Origin: Bacteroidaceae bacterium
Lineage (GTDB): Bacteria; Bacteroidota; Bacteroidia; Bacteroidales; Bacteroidaceae
NCBI GenBank assembly: GCA_017615835.1
Contig: JAFZZI010000007.1
Span: 248,001-312,000 of the forward strand
DNA: 64,000 bases
Direction: 5' to 3'
Shown here in pieces: positions 55,854 to 62,858 of this stretch (positions within the stretch are counted from its first letter, which is position 1; each line of letters opens with the position of its first letter). The notes under the pieces were generated by a model that was not told the origin of the DNA, ran no database searches, and saw only the letters and a program-made list of their open reading frames with translations. A program made the position numbers and the translations under genes.

Positions 55854-56003
55854 TTTGCCAGACCAAACCCGGCAAACTGGTTAGAGTTATATATATAAGA
55901 ACTAGTCCCGACCCCTGGTTTTTGCTCACTCAAATTATTAATTCGAATAAGTCATTCATTCTTAACACGATACAAGGATTAATAATTTCAACCACTCAAA
56001 ACC

Positions 56004-56639
56004 CTATCCAAACAGACTCTTAACCTTCCTCAACGTATTGATACTCGTCCCTGTGATCTTGGACACATTACTCAAAGAGATTCCCTTTCTCAATAAGGAA
56101 ATCTCTTTTTGGTATTGCTCTTTGTATGATTCTTCACTCTTTCGGTAGGTCGCAGGTCTGCCCATCTTAATTCCTTCTCTCCGACACTTCTCAATATACT
56201 GTTTCCGTCCACTCTCCATCCTCTCTTTGATAGTCAGTCTCTCCATTGACGCAATCTCCAAAAGGATTGTACATATAAGACTCGCAATCGGATTGACCTT
56301 ACCATCTTCCGTTAAGGTCTCCAGATTGTAGTTCTTCACATACAGACTGACTCCGTTCTCATTAAGTGTCTGAATGATTTTCAGTGCCTCCAACGTATTC
56401 CTTCCTAACCTACTTATCTCCAAACAGACCACCCTTCTGATAGAATTCCCCTTTATATATTCAATCATCGACTGAATTTCCTCTCTGTCCTCGTTCTTCT
56501 TTGCTCCACTCACTTTGTTTGCAAAGGTCTCTGCGACCTCCCATCCAACCTTTGAGCAATACTGTGTGAGTTCTACTATCTGTCTTTGATAGTCTTGTTT
56601 GTCCGTGCTGACTCGGACTAAGAGTGCAACTTTTTCCAT
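56004..56639 (-). CDS. Serine recombinase, resolvase/invertase type
   Basis: 211 residues. The catalytic N-terminal domain has VALLVRVSTDKQ with Ser11, RRVVCLEISRLGRNTLEAL and ASMERLTIKERMESG leading into the E-helix. The C-terminal part GIKMGRPATYR followed by LLRKGISLSNVSKITGTSIN is a resolvase helix-turn-helix. Size and layout fit resolvases/invertases that work on short inverted or direct sites, unlike the larger integrase at the right end. The cluster of inverted repeats starts about 150 bases beyond its stop. Confidence 0.92.
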   Translation of the reverse strand: MEKVALLVRVSTDKQDYQRQIVELTQYCSKVGWEVAETFANKVSGAKKNEDREEIQSMIEYIKGNSIRRVVCLEISRLGRNTLEALKIIQTLNENGVSLYVKNYNLETLTEDGKVNPIASLICTILLEIASMERLTIKERMESGRKQYIEKCRREGIKMGRPATYRKSEESYKEQYQKEISLLRKGISLSNVSKITGTSINTLRKVKSLFG

Positions 56640-56775
56640 ATCGTTTGTTTGATACCAGTAATGGATATAATTACCAAACGAAGACAGAATCTTTATTGCA
56701 GTCGACCTATTATTTAAGTAAACAATAGGCGCAGATTACATATCTTATTGCAGATAACAAATAAATAGAAATAGA

Positions 56776-57108
56776 ATGGCAGATAACATTATTGAGAAGG
56801 ATAAAACCTTCTACTATCACAATCTCGAAACGAGATACAACCCTCAACTCATTCATTCTGCGTATATGGTAGATATTGGAGAAATGGACGAGAGAGAATA
56901 TGAATCGAGATATCCTAACAAGTATTACGGAAAGGTCATTAAGTATTTTGAAGACGATATGTATTCACTTTGTAATTACAGTCGTTCTGACTACGAATTA
57001 GTCAAAGGGATTGACCTTACAAAAGACGGAATCTACATCGAAGACTTCGAATACAAACTCTTTGCAGTTGTGATTGACGGACAGATTGTGTTACAGATAG
57101 AGAAATAA
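56776..57108 (+). CDS. Small acidic hypothetical protein
   Basis: 110 residues, rich in Tyr, Asp and Glu (IGEMDEREYESRYPNKYYGK, YFEDDMYSLCNYSRSDYELV). Beta-rich end (FAVVIDGQIVLQIEK). No recognised family. First of three consecutive acidic genes that diverge from the resolvase. Confidence 0.6.
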   Translation: MADNIIEKDKTFYYHNLETRYNPQLIHSAYMVDIGEMDEREYESRYPNKYYGKVIKYFEDDMYSLCNYSRSDYELVKGIDLTKDGIYIEDFEYKLFAVVIDGQIVLQIEK

Positions 57109-57118
57109 ATGAAAAAAA

Positions 57119-57829
57119 ATGATAACTTTGAAAGAACATTTAATGAAGAATACTATGGGTGTTATATCTATCGGTTTGGAGTCTGCGTATTACGAGACGG
57201 ACTTTGAGGAAATCTCTTATGATAACCTCTTAAAACTTAAAAAACTATATGATGAGGAAGGAGAAGACGCGGTTCTAAACTATGTATACAATGCCCTTAG
57301 ATGGCAAGACGACCCGGACGGACTGTTTGACTATCACGAACCGACGCCATACCTATCCGTTCGTGAATATGGGATGGACGGATTAAATAGTATCAGAGTC
57401 TACAAGGACGATGAGTTGATTGAAGTAATCCACGAAGAAGTAGAAGATGTTAAAATAGTGAAAAGAAACGAAGATGACGAGTTTACAAAGTTCTGCAAAG
57501 GGAATGGTCCTCGTTTCATCGTGGGTTATCGCACTTACTGTGAAGGTGCCGAATCTATCGCCGAGATAGACTCGCCAACGTTTGACATTAAGAAACTTAA
57601 ACTGTTATCCTCTAACGGATTTAATGAGGAAAGGTATCGTGGAGGAGATATTAGTATAAACCCGACCGGTTTCATTTATGATGGTAAAGAATACTATGGG
57701 GATGAAGATGGAGAATTTGAACCTCTAGAAGTATTTGGAGTTATCGTTGATAAGAATGGTAATGTTGACACTTCGTTCTTAGAAGATGAAGACTTCGAGG
57801 GATTCTTAACGATGGCAACAAAACGATAA
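57119..57829 (+). CDS. Acidic hypothetical protein
   Basis: 236 residues from ATG 57119, with alternatives a few codons in. Strongly acidic throughout (LYDEEGEDAVLNYVYNALRW, VIHEEVEDVKIVKRNEDDEF, YYGDEDGEFEPLEVFG). No signal peptide, membrane segment or known family. It starts 10 bases after the previous gene. Confidence 0.65.
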   Translation: MITLKEHLMKNTMGVISIGLESAYYETDFEEISYDNLLKLKKLYDEEGEDAVLNYVYNALRWQDDPDGLFDYHEPTPYLSVREYGMDGLNSIRVYKDDELIEVIHEEVEDVKIVKRNEDDEFTKFCKGNGPRFIVGYRTYCEGAESIAEIDSPTFDIKKLKLLSSNGFNEERYRGGDISINPTGFIYDGKEYYGDEDGEFEPLEVFGVIVDKNGNVDTSFLEDEDFEGFLTMATKR

Positions 57830-57860
57830 ATCCAATGTAATTAAATAAAGAAAAGTCAAT

Positions 57861-58070
57861 ATGTTTTACAAATTCATTTCAGACAAGAGCACCAGATGGT
57901 CCTGTTGCGTTGAGGCAGATAGTTTAGAAGAAGCAATTGAGAAATCAAAAGATGCAGAATGGGAAGACGAACCAGACACTTTCCAAGTTTATCACAGAAT
58001 AGAGATTGCAGATAGTGAAGATGCCTATAATGATGGGGATTACGAAGAAGATGAAGAGACCGAGTTCTAA
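57861..58070 (+). CDS. Small highly acidic protein
   Basis: 69 residues of which 24 are Asp or Glu and only six Lys or Arg. The pattern FYKFISDKSTRWSCCVEADS and LEEAIEKSKDAEW is that of a small beta-alpha unit followed by an acidic tail DGDYEEDEETEF. No family recognised. Strong negative charge would allow DNA mimicry or binding to a basic partner, but this is speculation. Ends before a terminator. Confidence 0.6.
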   Translation: MFYKFISDKSTRWSCCVEADSLEEAIEKSKDAEWEDEPDTFQVYHRIEIADSEDAYNDGDYEEDEETEF

Positions 58071-58110
58071 CAATCTCGTCACCCACCATATTAACTAAAC
58101 ATAAAACATT

Positions 58111-58142
58111 AAAGGAATATGATTTGGCCGTCATATTCCTTT
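58111..58142 (+). terminator. Intrinsic terminator
   Basis: AAAGGAATATGA (58111-58122), an 8-base loop, TCATATTCCTTT (58131-58142). It ends the three-gene acidic cluster. Confidence 0.75.
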
Positions 58143-58223
58143 TGTATTGAATGTTAAATTAATATGAAATGCTTTTTAATATGAAATCAGCTGTAGTCAA
58201 ACCATTAATCAAAAAAAAATCAT

Positions 58224-58472
58224 TAAATTTGACCTTTGAGGCAGATAGTCTGTCTCAGACATAGACATATTTGCGTTTGCAATTTGCTCTGGCCGAGTAG
58301 AAACGTAGGAAATTTCTCTTAGCAGGTTCAGCAGCAAGTCGTAAACGTCCGCAATAGATACCCTCGTGGTATTTAGCGGGCGTGACTTGTACCTGCTTTG
58401 GTTTCCTACGACCACTACCGGACGAGCCTCGCCCGCGCTTTTTGTATAACACTAAAACTAATGATATTTTTT
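58224..58472 (+). promoter_or_regulatory. Promoter and long structured leader of the FISUMP lipoprotein gene
   Basis: TAAATTTG at 58224-58231 is a perfect TAnnTTTG -7 box. The leader to ATG 58473 is then about 235 nt, far longer than others here, and clearly richer in GC than the rest of the element. It contains two interleaved complementary pairs: CGTAGGAAA (58304-58312) with TTTCCTACG (58402-58410), and GCGGGCG (58376-58382) with CGCCCGC (58430-58436), the latter followed by GCTTTTTG. They cannot both form as simple nested stems, so a switch or pseudoknot is possible. Two minus-strand open frames cross it but look like chance. Confidence 0.5.
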
Positions 58473-59846
58473 ATGAAACGCTTACTTTACTTTTCCGTGA
58501 TGTCAATCTTGACTTATTCCTTAGTCAGCTGTGAAGGAAAGATTGACAATCCCACACCGAATGAAAACGAAGAGGTGTCCGTATATTTTATCTACAACTT
58601 GCCTACAACTAACGGCAACTCTATGACCAAAGCAACGAACGCAGAGGTATTTAGCGAATTCTATGAGAAAATTAACTCTGCAGAACTAGTAGCAACCAAC
58701 TACTCCTTGGTTCTTACAGAAACAACTACTAAAGCGAAATATGAACTCAACGGTCTTTGGAAGAGTCACGATAGGCTTACCTTGAGGACAGGAACGTATC
58801 ATGTTGTGGGTTCTTCTACCGCTTCCGGGAAGAACATACAGGATAAATGCTCTTTCTTGTTTGATGAGACGATTGAGATATCCACTTCATCAAACGCCAT
58901 CACGCTGAAAGCGAATTACGATTGCTATCTTCTGATTTTCGGAGCCGATGACATAGCTTCGCTCTACAATTACAATGGTGAGGAAACGAAAGATTTATTT
59001 GACTTCAAATCATACAAATATGCTTTCGTCAATGATAAACTCTATGAGGAAGGAAAACAAGCAACTGCATACATCGGAGGAAAATATACAAATGGCTCCG
59101 AGTTTAGATGCTACACCGAGAATCTTAACTGTGAAAAGGGGAAATACTATGTCTACAGTAGTGTGACGGGTGGTTTTACGGTCCCTCAGATGGATGAAGG
59201 CGGTGCGGAAGGTCAGGCTATTATAATTCCCTCGGCCGTTGATCTGGGTCTTTCTGTAAAGTGGGCTCCAATCAATATCGGGGCCAATAAAATCGAGGAT
59301 TATGGTAATTACTATGCTTGGGGAGAAACCGCACCGAAGGAAGATTATTCTTTCAGCACATACAAATGGGTGGCTAATGGAGATGGCTATAAGTTAACTA
59401 AGTATTGCAAATGGAGTCAATACTGGGCCGGCGAGGGAGAAATGGACGGAAAAGATACTCTAGACCCCGAAGATGATGCAGCATATGTCAATTGGGGCCC
59501 TCATTGGCGCATGCCTACGGTGGCCGAGTTCCAAGAGCTGTTGGACAAGTGCACCTGGGAGTGGACTTATATCAATGATGTATCGGGATGGCTAGCCATC
59601 AGCACGATTAATTCTAGGAGTATTTTCTTCCCTGCCGCGTGTCATTATTATGGTACGACTATTTGGCCCGGTTCCAGTGTCTTCCCTCCGAATACGTGGT
59701 ATTGGACGAATTACACAGATCATTTTTATTCCGCATGTGATTTTGATTTTTATAATGATTCTGAGTATGCTACGCACGGAACAATGCTTATGAGAACGCA
59801 AGACCGTTGCAAGGGCGCGCCTGTCCGGGCCGTATATCAAGAGTAA
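58473..59846 (+). CDS. Lipoprotein with C-terminal FISUMP (Fibrobacter major paralogous) domain
   Basis: 457 residues from ATG 58473; upstream in-frame ATGs lie in the leader. Signal peptide with lipobox LVSC (Cys20), so it is lipidated and probably surface exposed. Residues 25-230 resemble the beta-sandwich found in Bacteroidales fimbrillin-like lipoproteins. Residues about 240-457 are a FISUMP-type domain: AVDLGLSVKWAPINIG, YYAWGETAPKEDYSFSTYKW, WRMPTVAEFQELLDKCTW, FFPAAC, YWTNYT and the closing APVRAVYQE. These domains are common on Bacteroidota surface proteins without known biochemical role. Cargo of the element. Confidence 0.85.
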   Translation: MKRLLYFSVMSILTYSLVSCEGKIDNPTPNENEEVSVYFIYNLPTTNGNSMTKATNAEVFSEFYEKINSAELVATNYSLVLTETTTKAKYELNGLWKSHDRLTLRTGTYHVVGSSTASGKNIQDKCSFLFDETIEISTSSNAITLKANYDCYLLIFGADDIASLYNYNGEETKDLFDFKSYKYAFVNDKLYEEGKQATAYIGGKYTNGSEFRCYTENLNCEKGKYYVYSSVTGGFTVPQMDEGGAEGQAIIIPSAVDLGLSVKWAPINIGANKIEDYGNYYAWGETAPKEDYSFSTYKWVANGDGYKLTKYCKWSQYWAGEGEMDGKDTLDPEDDAAYVNWGPHWRMPTVAEFQELLDKCTWEWTYINDVSGWLAISTINSRSIFFPAACHYYGTTIWPGSSVFPPNTWYWTNYTDHFYSACDFDFYNDSEYATHGTMLMRTQDRCKGAPVRAVYQE

Positions 59847-59882
59847 GTTTGTTCCAAAAACTATCCGTTCATAATAAACACA

Positions 59883-59917
59883 AAAGGAGGCTGACTCAAT
59901 GGTGAGTTGGCCTCTTT
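59883..59917 (+). terminator. Hairpin between the lipoprotein gene and the integrase gene
   Basis: A long imperfect stem: AAAG and AGGC pair with GCCT and CTTT, then ACTCA with TGAGT around a 4-base loop, with a bulge and a small internal loop. Only a short T tail. Possible terminator in either direction. Confidence 0.5.
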
Positions 59918-59940
59918 GATGAAATGGTTTCAACCGGTTA

Positions 59941-61434
59941 TCATTCTCCTCGTTTTTTTACTTCCAGTAATTTCCACTTAATGTCTTTTGTGTAGATTCC
60001 ATATACATACACTTTACCATCAACCTTTGTGTAGATTTCGGCAAGTGTATACCTTAGTTGTGGATTGGGTTTTGATAATTCAACCTTCTCTATCATTTTG
60101 TGTACAATATCATACTTCTCCTTAAATGACAATGAATCCAAATCTATTTGGGAGTGTTCTGTCAAAGATTTCATGTTTGAAATGTTCTCGGAGATTTCTA
60201 TAAGTATCTTATCTACCTTATTCTGCCAATCCTTCTTTTCGGATTTTAGGGATGATAACAGACTGTTTGCTTTCTCCACACTGATATTACCGACAATAAT
60301 TCTTTCCTCAACCTTATCTATTCTCTGCTGTGCGGTTATAACCTTACTGTTTGCTACAGTATATTTCTTCGTTAGTATTTTCCCCTTTTCCTTAATCTGA
60401 GTCTGGAGAACTTTTTTATTCATCACGTATTTTACATACAGTTCTTTCGCAAACTCCCATACTACCGGGTCGATTGCGTGCTGAAGAATAGATATAGTAC
60501 GTCCAAAATGATGAGAGGACACGTAAATGGAACGGTCATTATTGCATTCCGCAAGGTTAGTCTTTCCTTTACAGGATAGCATGTGTCCGGTATGTTTATT
60601 AATCAATAGTTGTTTGCAAATCATTTCAGAAACATTACTGATACGATATTCGCAGACATGTTCTTTTCTTACCACCTGACACCTATCATATAACTCCTTT
60701 GAGATAATCGGAGGATAGTGAGTTTCTCCGTAATAAAGTTTCATCTGAATCATTTCTGCGATTCGGGTTTCAAGACTATATAGTTTCATCTCCGGAAACG
60801 CACCTCTTTCCTTTAACTCTAGTGCCAGTGTATGATAAGAATAGTTACCAGTTGAATAGAGTTCAAATAGAGTACGGACTATATTTGCATCATCCTCCTT
60901 TATTTCCCAATACTTGTCCTTCTTTACCCGATATCCAAAGGTTACGGTTCCTCCTATATACCTTCCTAATTGCTGGGCGTGTCTTCTTCCTCGTATTGAC
61001 CTTTCTTTTTTGATTTCCATTTCAGTTTCTGCAATCGAAGTAAATATGGCCATCATCAACGACGCAGTCGGACTAATTTTACCATTCTCATCCAAGAGTT
61101 TCATGTATGGTGTAAGAACGATCCATTGAATCCCATGATTAACGAGGAAATCTCGGATATCATATATAACATCTGCCCTGCGACCTATTCGTGATAGTTC
61201 CCAACATATTACACAATCTATATATGGGTTCTTTTCAATTTCTGATTTGAGCGCAGATATACCTTCTCTTTCATTTGTGGATAGAGAAATACCACTCTCC
61301 TTGTATTCGATAACTATTTGATGGTCGTCAGAATACCCCATCTTTCTTGCTTCCTCTCTAATCGCAGCAGTCTGTTGGGATAGGTCTTGTTGAATAGTGG
61401 ATACTCTGCAAAAACAAACACAATACTTGCTCAT
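59941..61434 (-). CDS. Large serine recombinase (integrase)
   Basis: 497 residues from ATG 61434 (MSKYCVCFCRVSTIQQDLSQ); an in-frame ATG at 61470 is less likely. Catalytic domain: CRVSTIQQ with Ser12, CVICWELSRIGRRADVIYDI, ISPTASLMMAIFTSIAETE and KKERSIRGRRHAQQLGRYIGG. A recombinase domain follows (VTFGYRVKKD, NIVRTLFELYSTGNYSYHTLA), then a degenerate zinc-ribbon region and a long coiled coil (about 340-440). This is the architecture of phage-type serine integrases, here at the element edge with its start 95 bases inside the right terminal repeat. It should catalyse insertion at the yifB site and, with a directionality factor, excision; no such factor was recognised. Confidence 0.94.
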   Translation of the reverse strand: MSKYCVCFCRVSTIQQDLSQQTAAIREEARKMGYSDDHQIVIEYKESGISLSTNEREGISALKSEIEKNPYIDCVICWELSRIGRRADVIYDIRDFLVNHGIQWIVLTPYMKLLDENGKISPTASLMMAIFTSIAETEMEIKKERSIRGRRHAQQLGRYIGGTVTFGYRVKKDKYWEIKEDDANIVRTLFELYSTGNYSYHTLALELKERGAFPEMKLYSLETRIAEMIQMKLYYGETHYPPIISKELYDRCQVVRKEHVCEYRISNVSEMICKQLLINKHTGHMLSCKGKTNLAECNNDRSIYVSSHHFGRTISILQHAIDPVVWEFAKELYVKYVMNKKVLQTQIKEKGKILTKKYTVANSKVITAQQRIDKVEERIIVGNISVEKANSLLSSLKSEKKDWQNKVDKILIEISENISNMKSLTEHSQIDLDSLSFKEKYDIVHKMIEKVELSKPNPQLRYTLAEIYTKVDGKVYVYGIYTKDIKWKLLEVKKRGE

Positions 61435-61483
61435 AATCACTGTATTTACTATATCAAAATACCAAAACAACGACCATTATTTA

Positions 61484-61504
61484 GTGATTTAAGCAAAAAA
61501 TCAC
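61484..61504. repeat. Hairpin just inside the right end
   Basis: GTGATTT (61484-61490) and AAATCAC (61498-61504), a 7-base stem with a 7-base loop, mirroring the hairpin at 46976-47001. Confidence 0.5.
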
Positions 61505-61528
61505 CTTTATTCTTATACCTATCCTTAA
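61502..61528. repeat. Right terminal inverted repeat (attR side, half attP)
   Basis: 27 bases starting CACCTTTATTCTTATACC, complementary to 46953-46979 with two mismatches. It lies between the integrase start and the resumed yifB sequence at 61537. Confidence 0.88.
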
Positions 61529-61536
61529 CGTATGTT

Positions 61537-62028
61537 AATCCCTGCCCTTGCGGTTACTATTCTGATCCGGCAAGGCAATGCACCTGCACACCCGACATGA
61601 TTACCCGGTATATGAGCCGTATAAGTGGTCCTCTCATGGATCGTATAGACATTCAGGTGGAGGTGGCTCCATTGCAGTTTTGCGAACTGTCAGGTGGTGT
61701 CAGGGGTGAGTCGAGCTCTTCTATAAGGGAGAGGGTCATTGCTGCCCGAAAAATTCAGACAAAAAGGTTTTCAGAATGTCATGGAGTGTACTGCAACTCC
61801 CAGATGACCGTTGCCATGGCGAGTGTATACGCCTTTCCTGATGCACGAGGCATGCAGTTGCTGAAAAACGCCATGACGCACCTCAACCTGTCTGCCCGTG
61901 CCTATAACAGAATACTAAAGGTTGCCCGCACCATCGCCGACCTGGAAGGCTCTGTCACCGTGCAGTCCCATCACATAGCAGAAGCCATCGGTTACCGGAA
62001 ACTCGACCGTGCCGACTGGGGGCGTTGA
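61537..62028 (+). pseudogene. yifB: YifB/ComM, C-terminal fragment
   Basis: Begins with the Asn codon AAT shared with the left junction, then PCPCGYYSDPARQCTC (the YifB cysteine cluster), RYMSRISGPLMDRIDIQVEV with the arginine finger region, and the C-terminal helical lid ending HHIAEAIGYRKLDRADWGR. 162 residues after the junction. Together with codons 1-349 of the left part a 511-residue protein results, the normal family length. The frame is open further into the element, but that part is not homologous. Without its own promoter and N-terminus it is presumably silent. Confidence 0.93.
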
Positions 62029-62033
62029 CAGCG

Positions 62034-62846
62034 TTACATTGCGAAAGAGTTGAATCCTCCGTCAACAACCGCAACGGTTCCGGTGACGAACGACGAGGCA
62101 TCGCTGATGAGGTAATGAATCGTGCCGCAGAGTTCTTCGGGTTTTCCGAAACGTCCAAACGGGGTCTGTCGTATGACATCTTCCCCGCGTGGAGTCAGGG
62201 ATCCGTCCGGATTAGTCAGAAGATCCTTGTTCTGACGGGTAAGGAAGAAACCTGGGGCTATGGCGTTCACCCTGATGTTGGGAGTGAACTTCTTGGCAAC
62301 CTCGGTGGCCATGAAGGCGGTGAAGTTGCTTATGCCAGCCTTGGCTGCCGCATAACCCATGACACGTGTCATGGGACGGAATGCTGCCATTGACGAGAAG
62401 TTAACGATGGTTCCCTTGCCGGCTTCGACCATGGGCTTCAAGAAAATCTGAGTTGGAATGACGGTGCCTGTAAGGTTGACGTTGAGAACCTTCTCGAACT
62501 CGTCAATCTTAATGTCAAAAAATGTACCGGTCGGCGAAATGGTGGCTCCGGGCATATTGCCTCCTGCTGCATTCAGCAGTGAGTCAACCCTGCCATATCT
62601 CGTAATGACGGCATCACAGGCTTTCTGAACAGAATCCTGATTCATCACGTCTGTCTTGATGAAAGTTGCTTCGCCCCCGGCAGATTCAATTTCGCTCACT
62701 ATATTGTTGCCAATCTCTTCCTTGCGCCCTAATATTACGACCTTGGCTCCCTGACTGGCAAGATAGACAGAAATACTGTGTCCCAAGACACCGGTTCCAC
62801 CGGTGATTACTACGACCTTGTCCTTTACGGAAAACAATTCATTCAT
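62034..62846 (-). CDS. SDR family oxidoreductase, probable D-mannonate/fructuronate oxidoreductase
   Basis: 270 residues. Rossmann motif VVITGGTGVLGHSISVYLAS, NAAGG segment, catalytic Ser in VNFSSMAAFRP and the YAAAK motif (Tyr-X3-Lys), then NAIAPGFFLTRQN and a closing TGTVAVVDGGFNSF. It follows uxuA by 12 bases, and SDR enzymes next to mannonate dehydratase reduce D-fructuronate to D-mannonate. It is not related to the long-chain UxuB family. Convergent with the C-terminal yifB fragment, stops 5 bases apart. Confidence 0.88.
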   Translation of the reverse strand: MNELFSVKDKVVVITGGTGVLGHSISVYLASQGAKVVILGRKEEIGNNIVSEIESAGGEATFIKTDVMNQDSVQKACDAVITRYGRVDSLLNAAGGNMPGATISPTGTFFDIKIDEFEKVLNVNLTGTVIPTQIFLKPMVEAGKGTIVNFSSMAAFRPMTRVMGYAAAKAGISNFTAFMATEVAKKFTPNIRVNAIAPGFFLTRQNKDLLTNPDGSLTPRGEDVIRQTPFGRFGKPEELCGTIHYLISDASSFVTGTVAVVDGGFNSFAM

Positions 62847-62858
62847 ATAGATTATTCT

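Larger units (their letters stand above)
46943..61539 (+). mobile_element. Integrated element of about 14.6 kb inserted in yifB, large serine recombinase type
   Basis: Bounds are set by the two halves of yifB: ATG AAT at 46940-46945 on the left and AAT CCC at 61537-61542 on the right; the AAT appears on both sides, so the crossover lies there. The element is visibly richer in AT than its flanks. It holds a large serine recombinase at its right end, a small resolvase, a restriction-modification operon with Vsr, and about 15 small genes mostly without recognisable function. No replication, conjugation or phage structural genes are seen, so it is a cargo-carrying integrative element rather than an obvious prophage or conjugative element. 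Confidence 0.92.

Noticed and set aside
58209-58452. Two minus-strand open frames (68 and 65 codons) in the lipoprotein leader
   Set aside because: They overlap each other in different frames, match no family I know, and follow from the GC-rich composition; an RNA role is more likely.
61387-61536. Independent gene covering the yifB C-terminal fragment with an N-terminal part from the element
   Set aside because: The first 50 codons overlap the integrase start and the terminal repeat and have no relation to YifB.
46943-61539. Element as an active prophage or conjugative transposon
   Set aside because: No capsid, terminase, portal, relaxase or transfer gene was recognised, although many small proteins are unknown.
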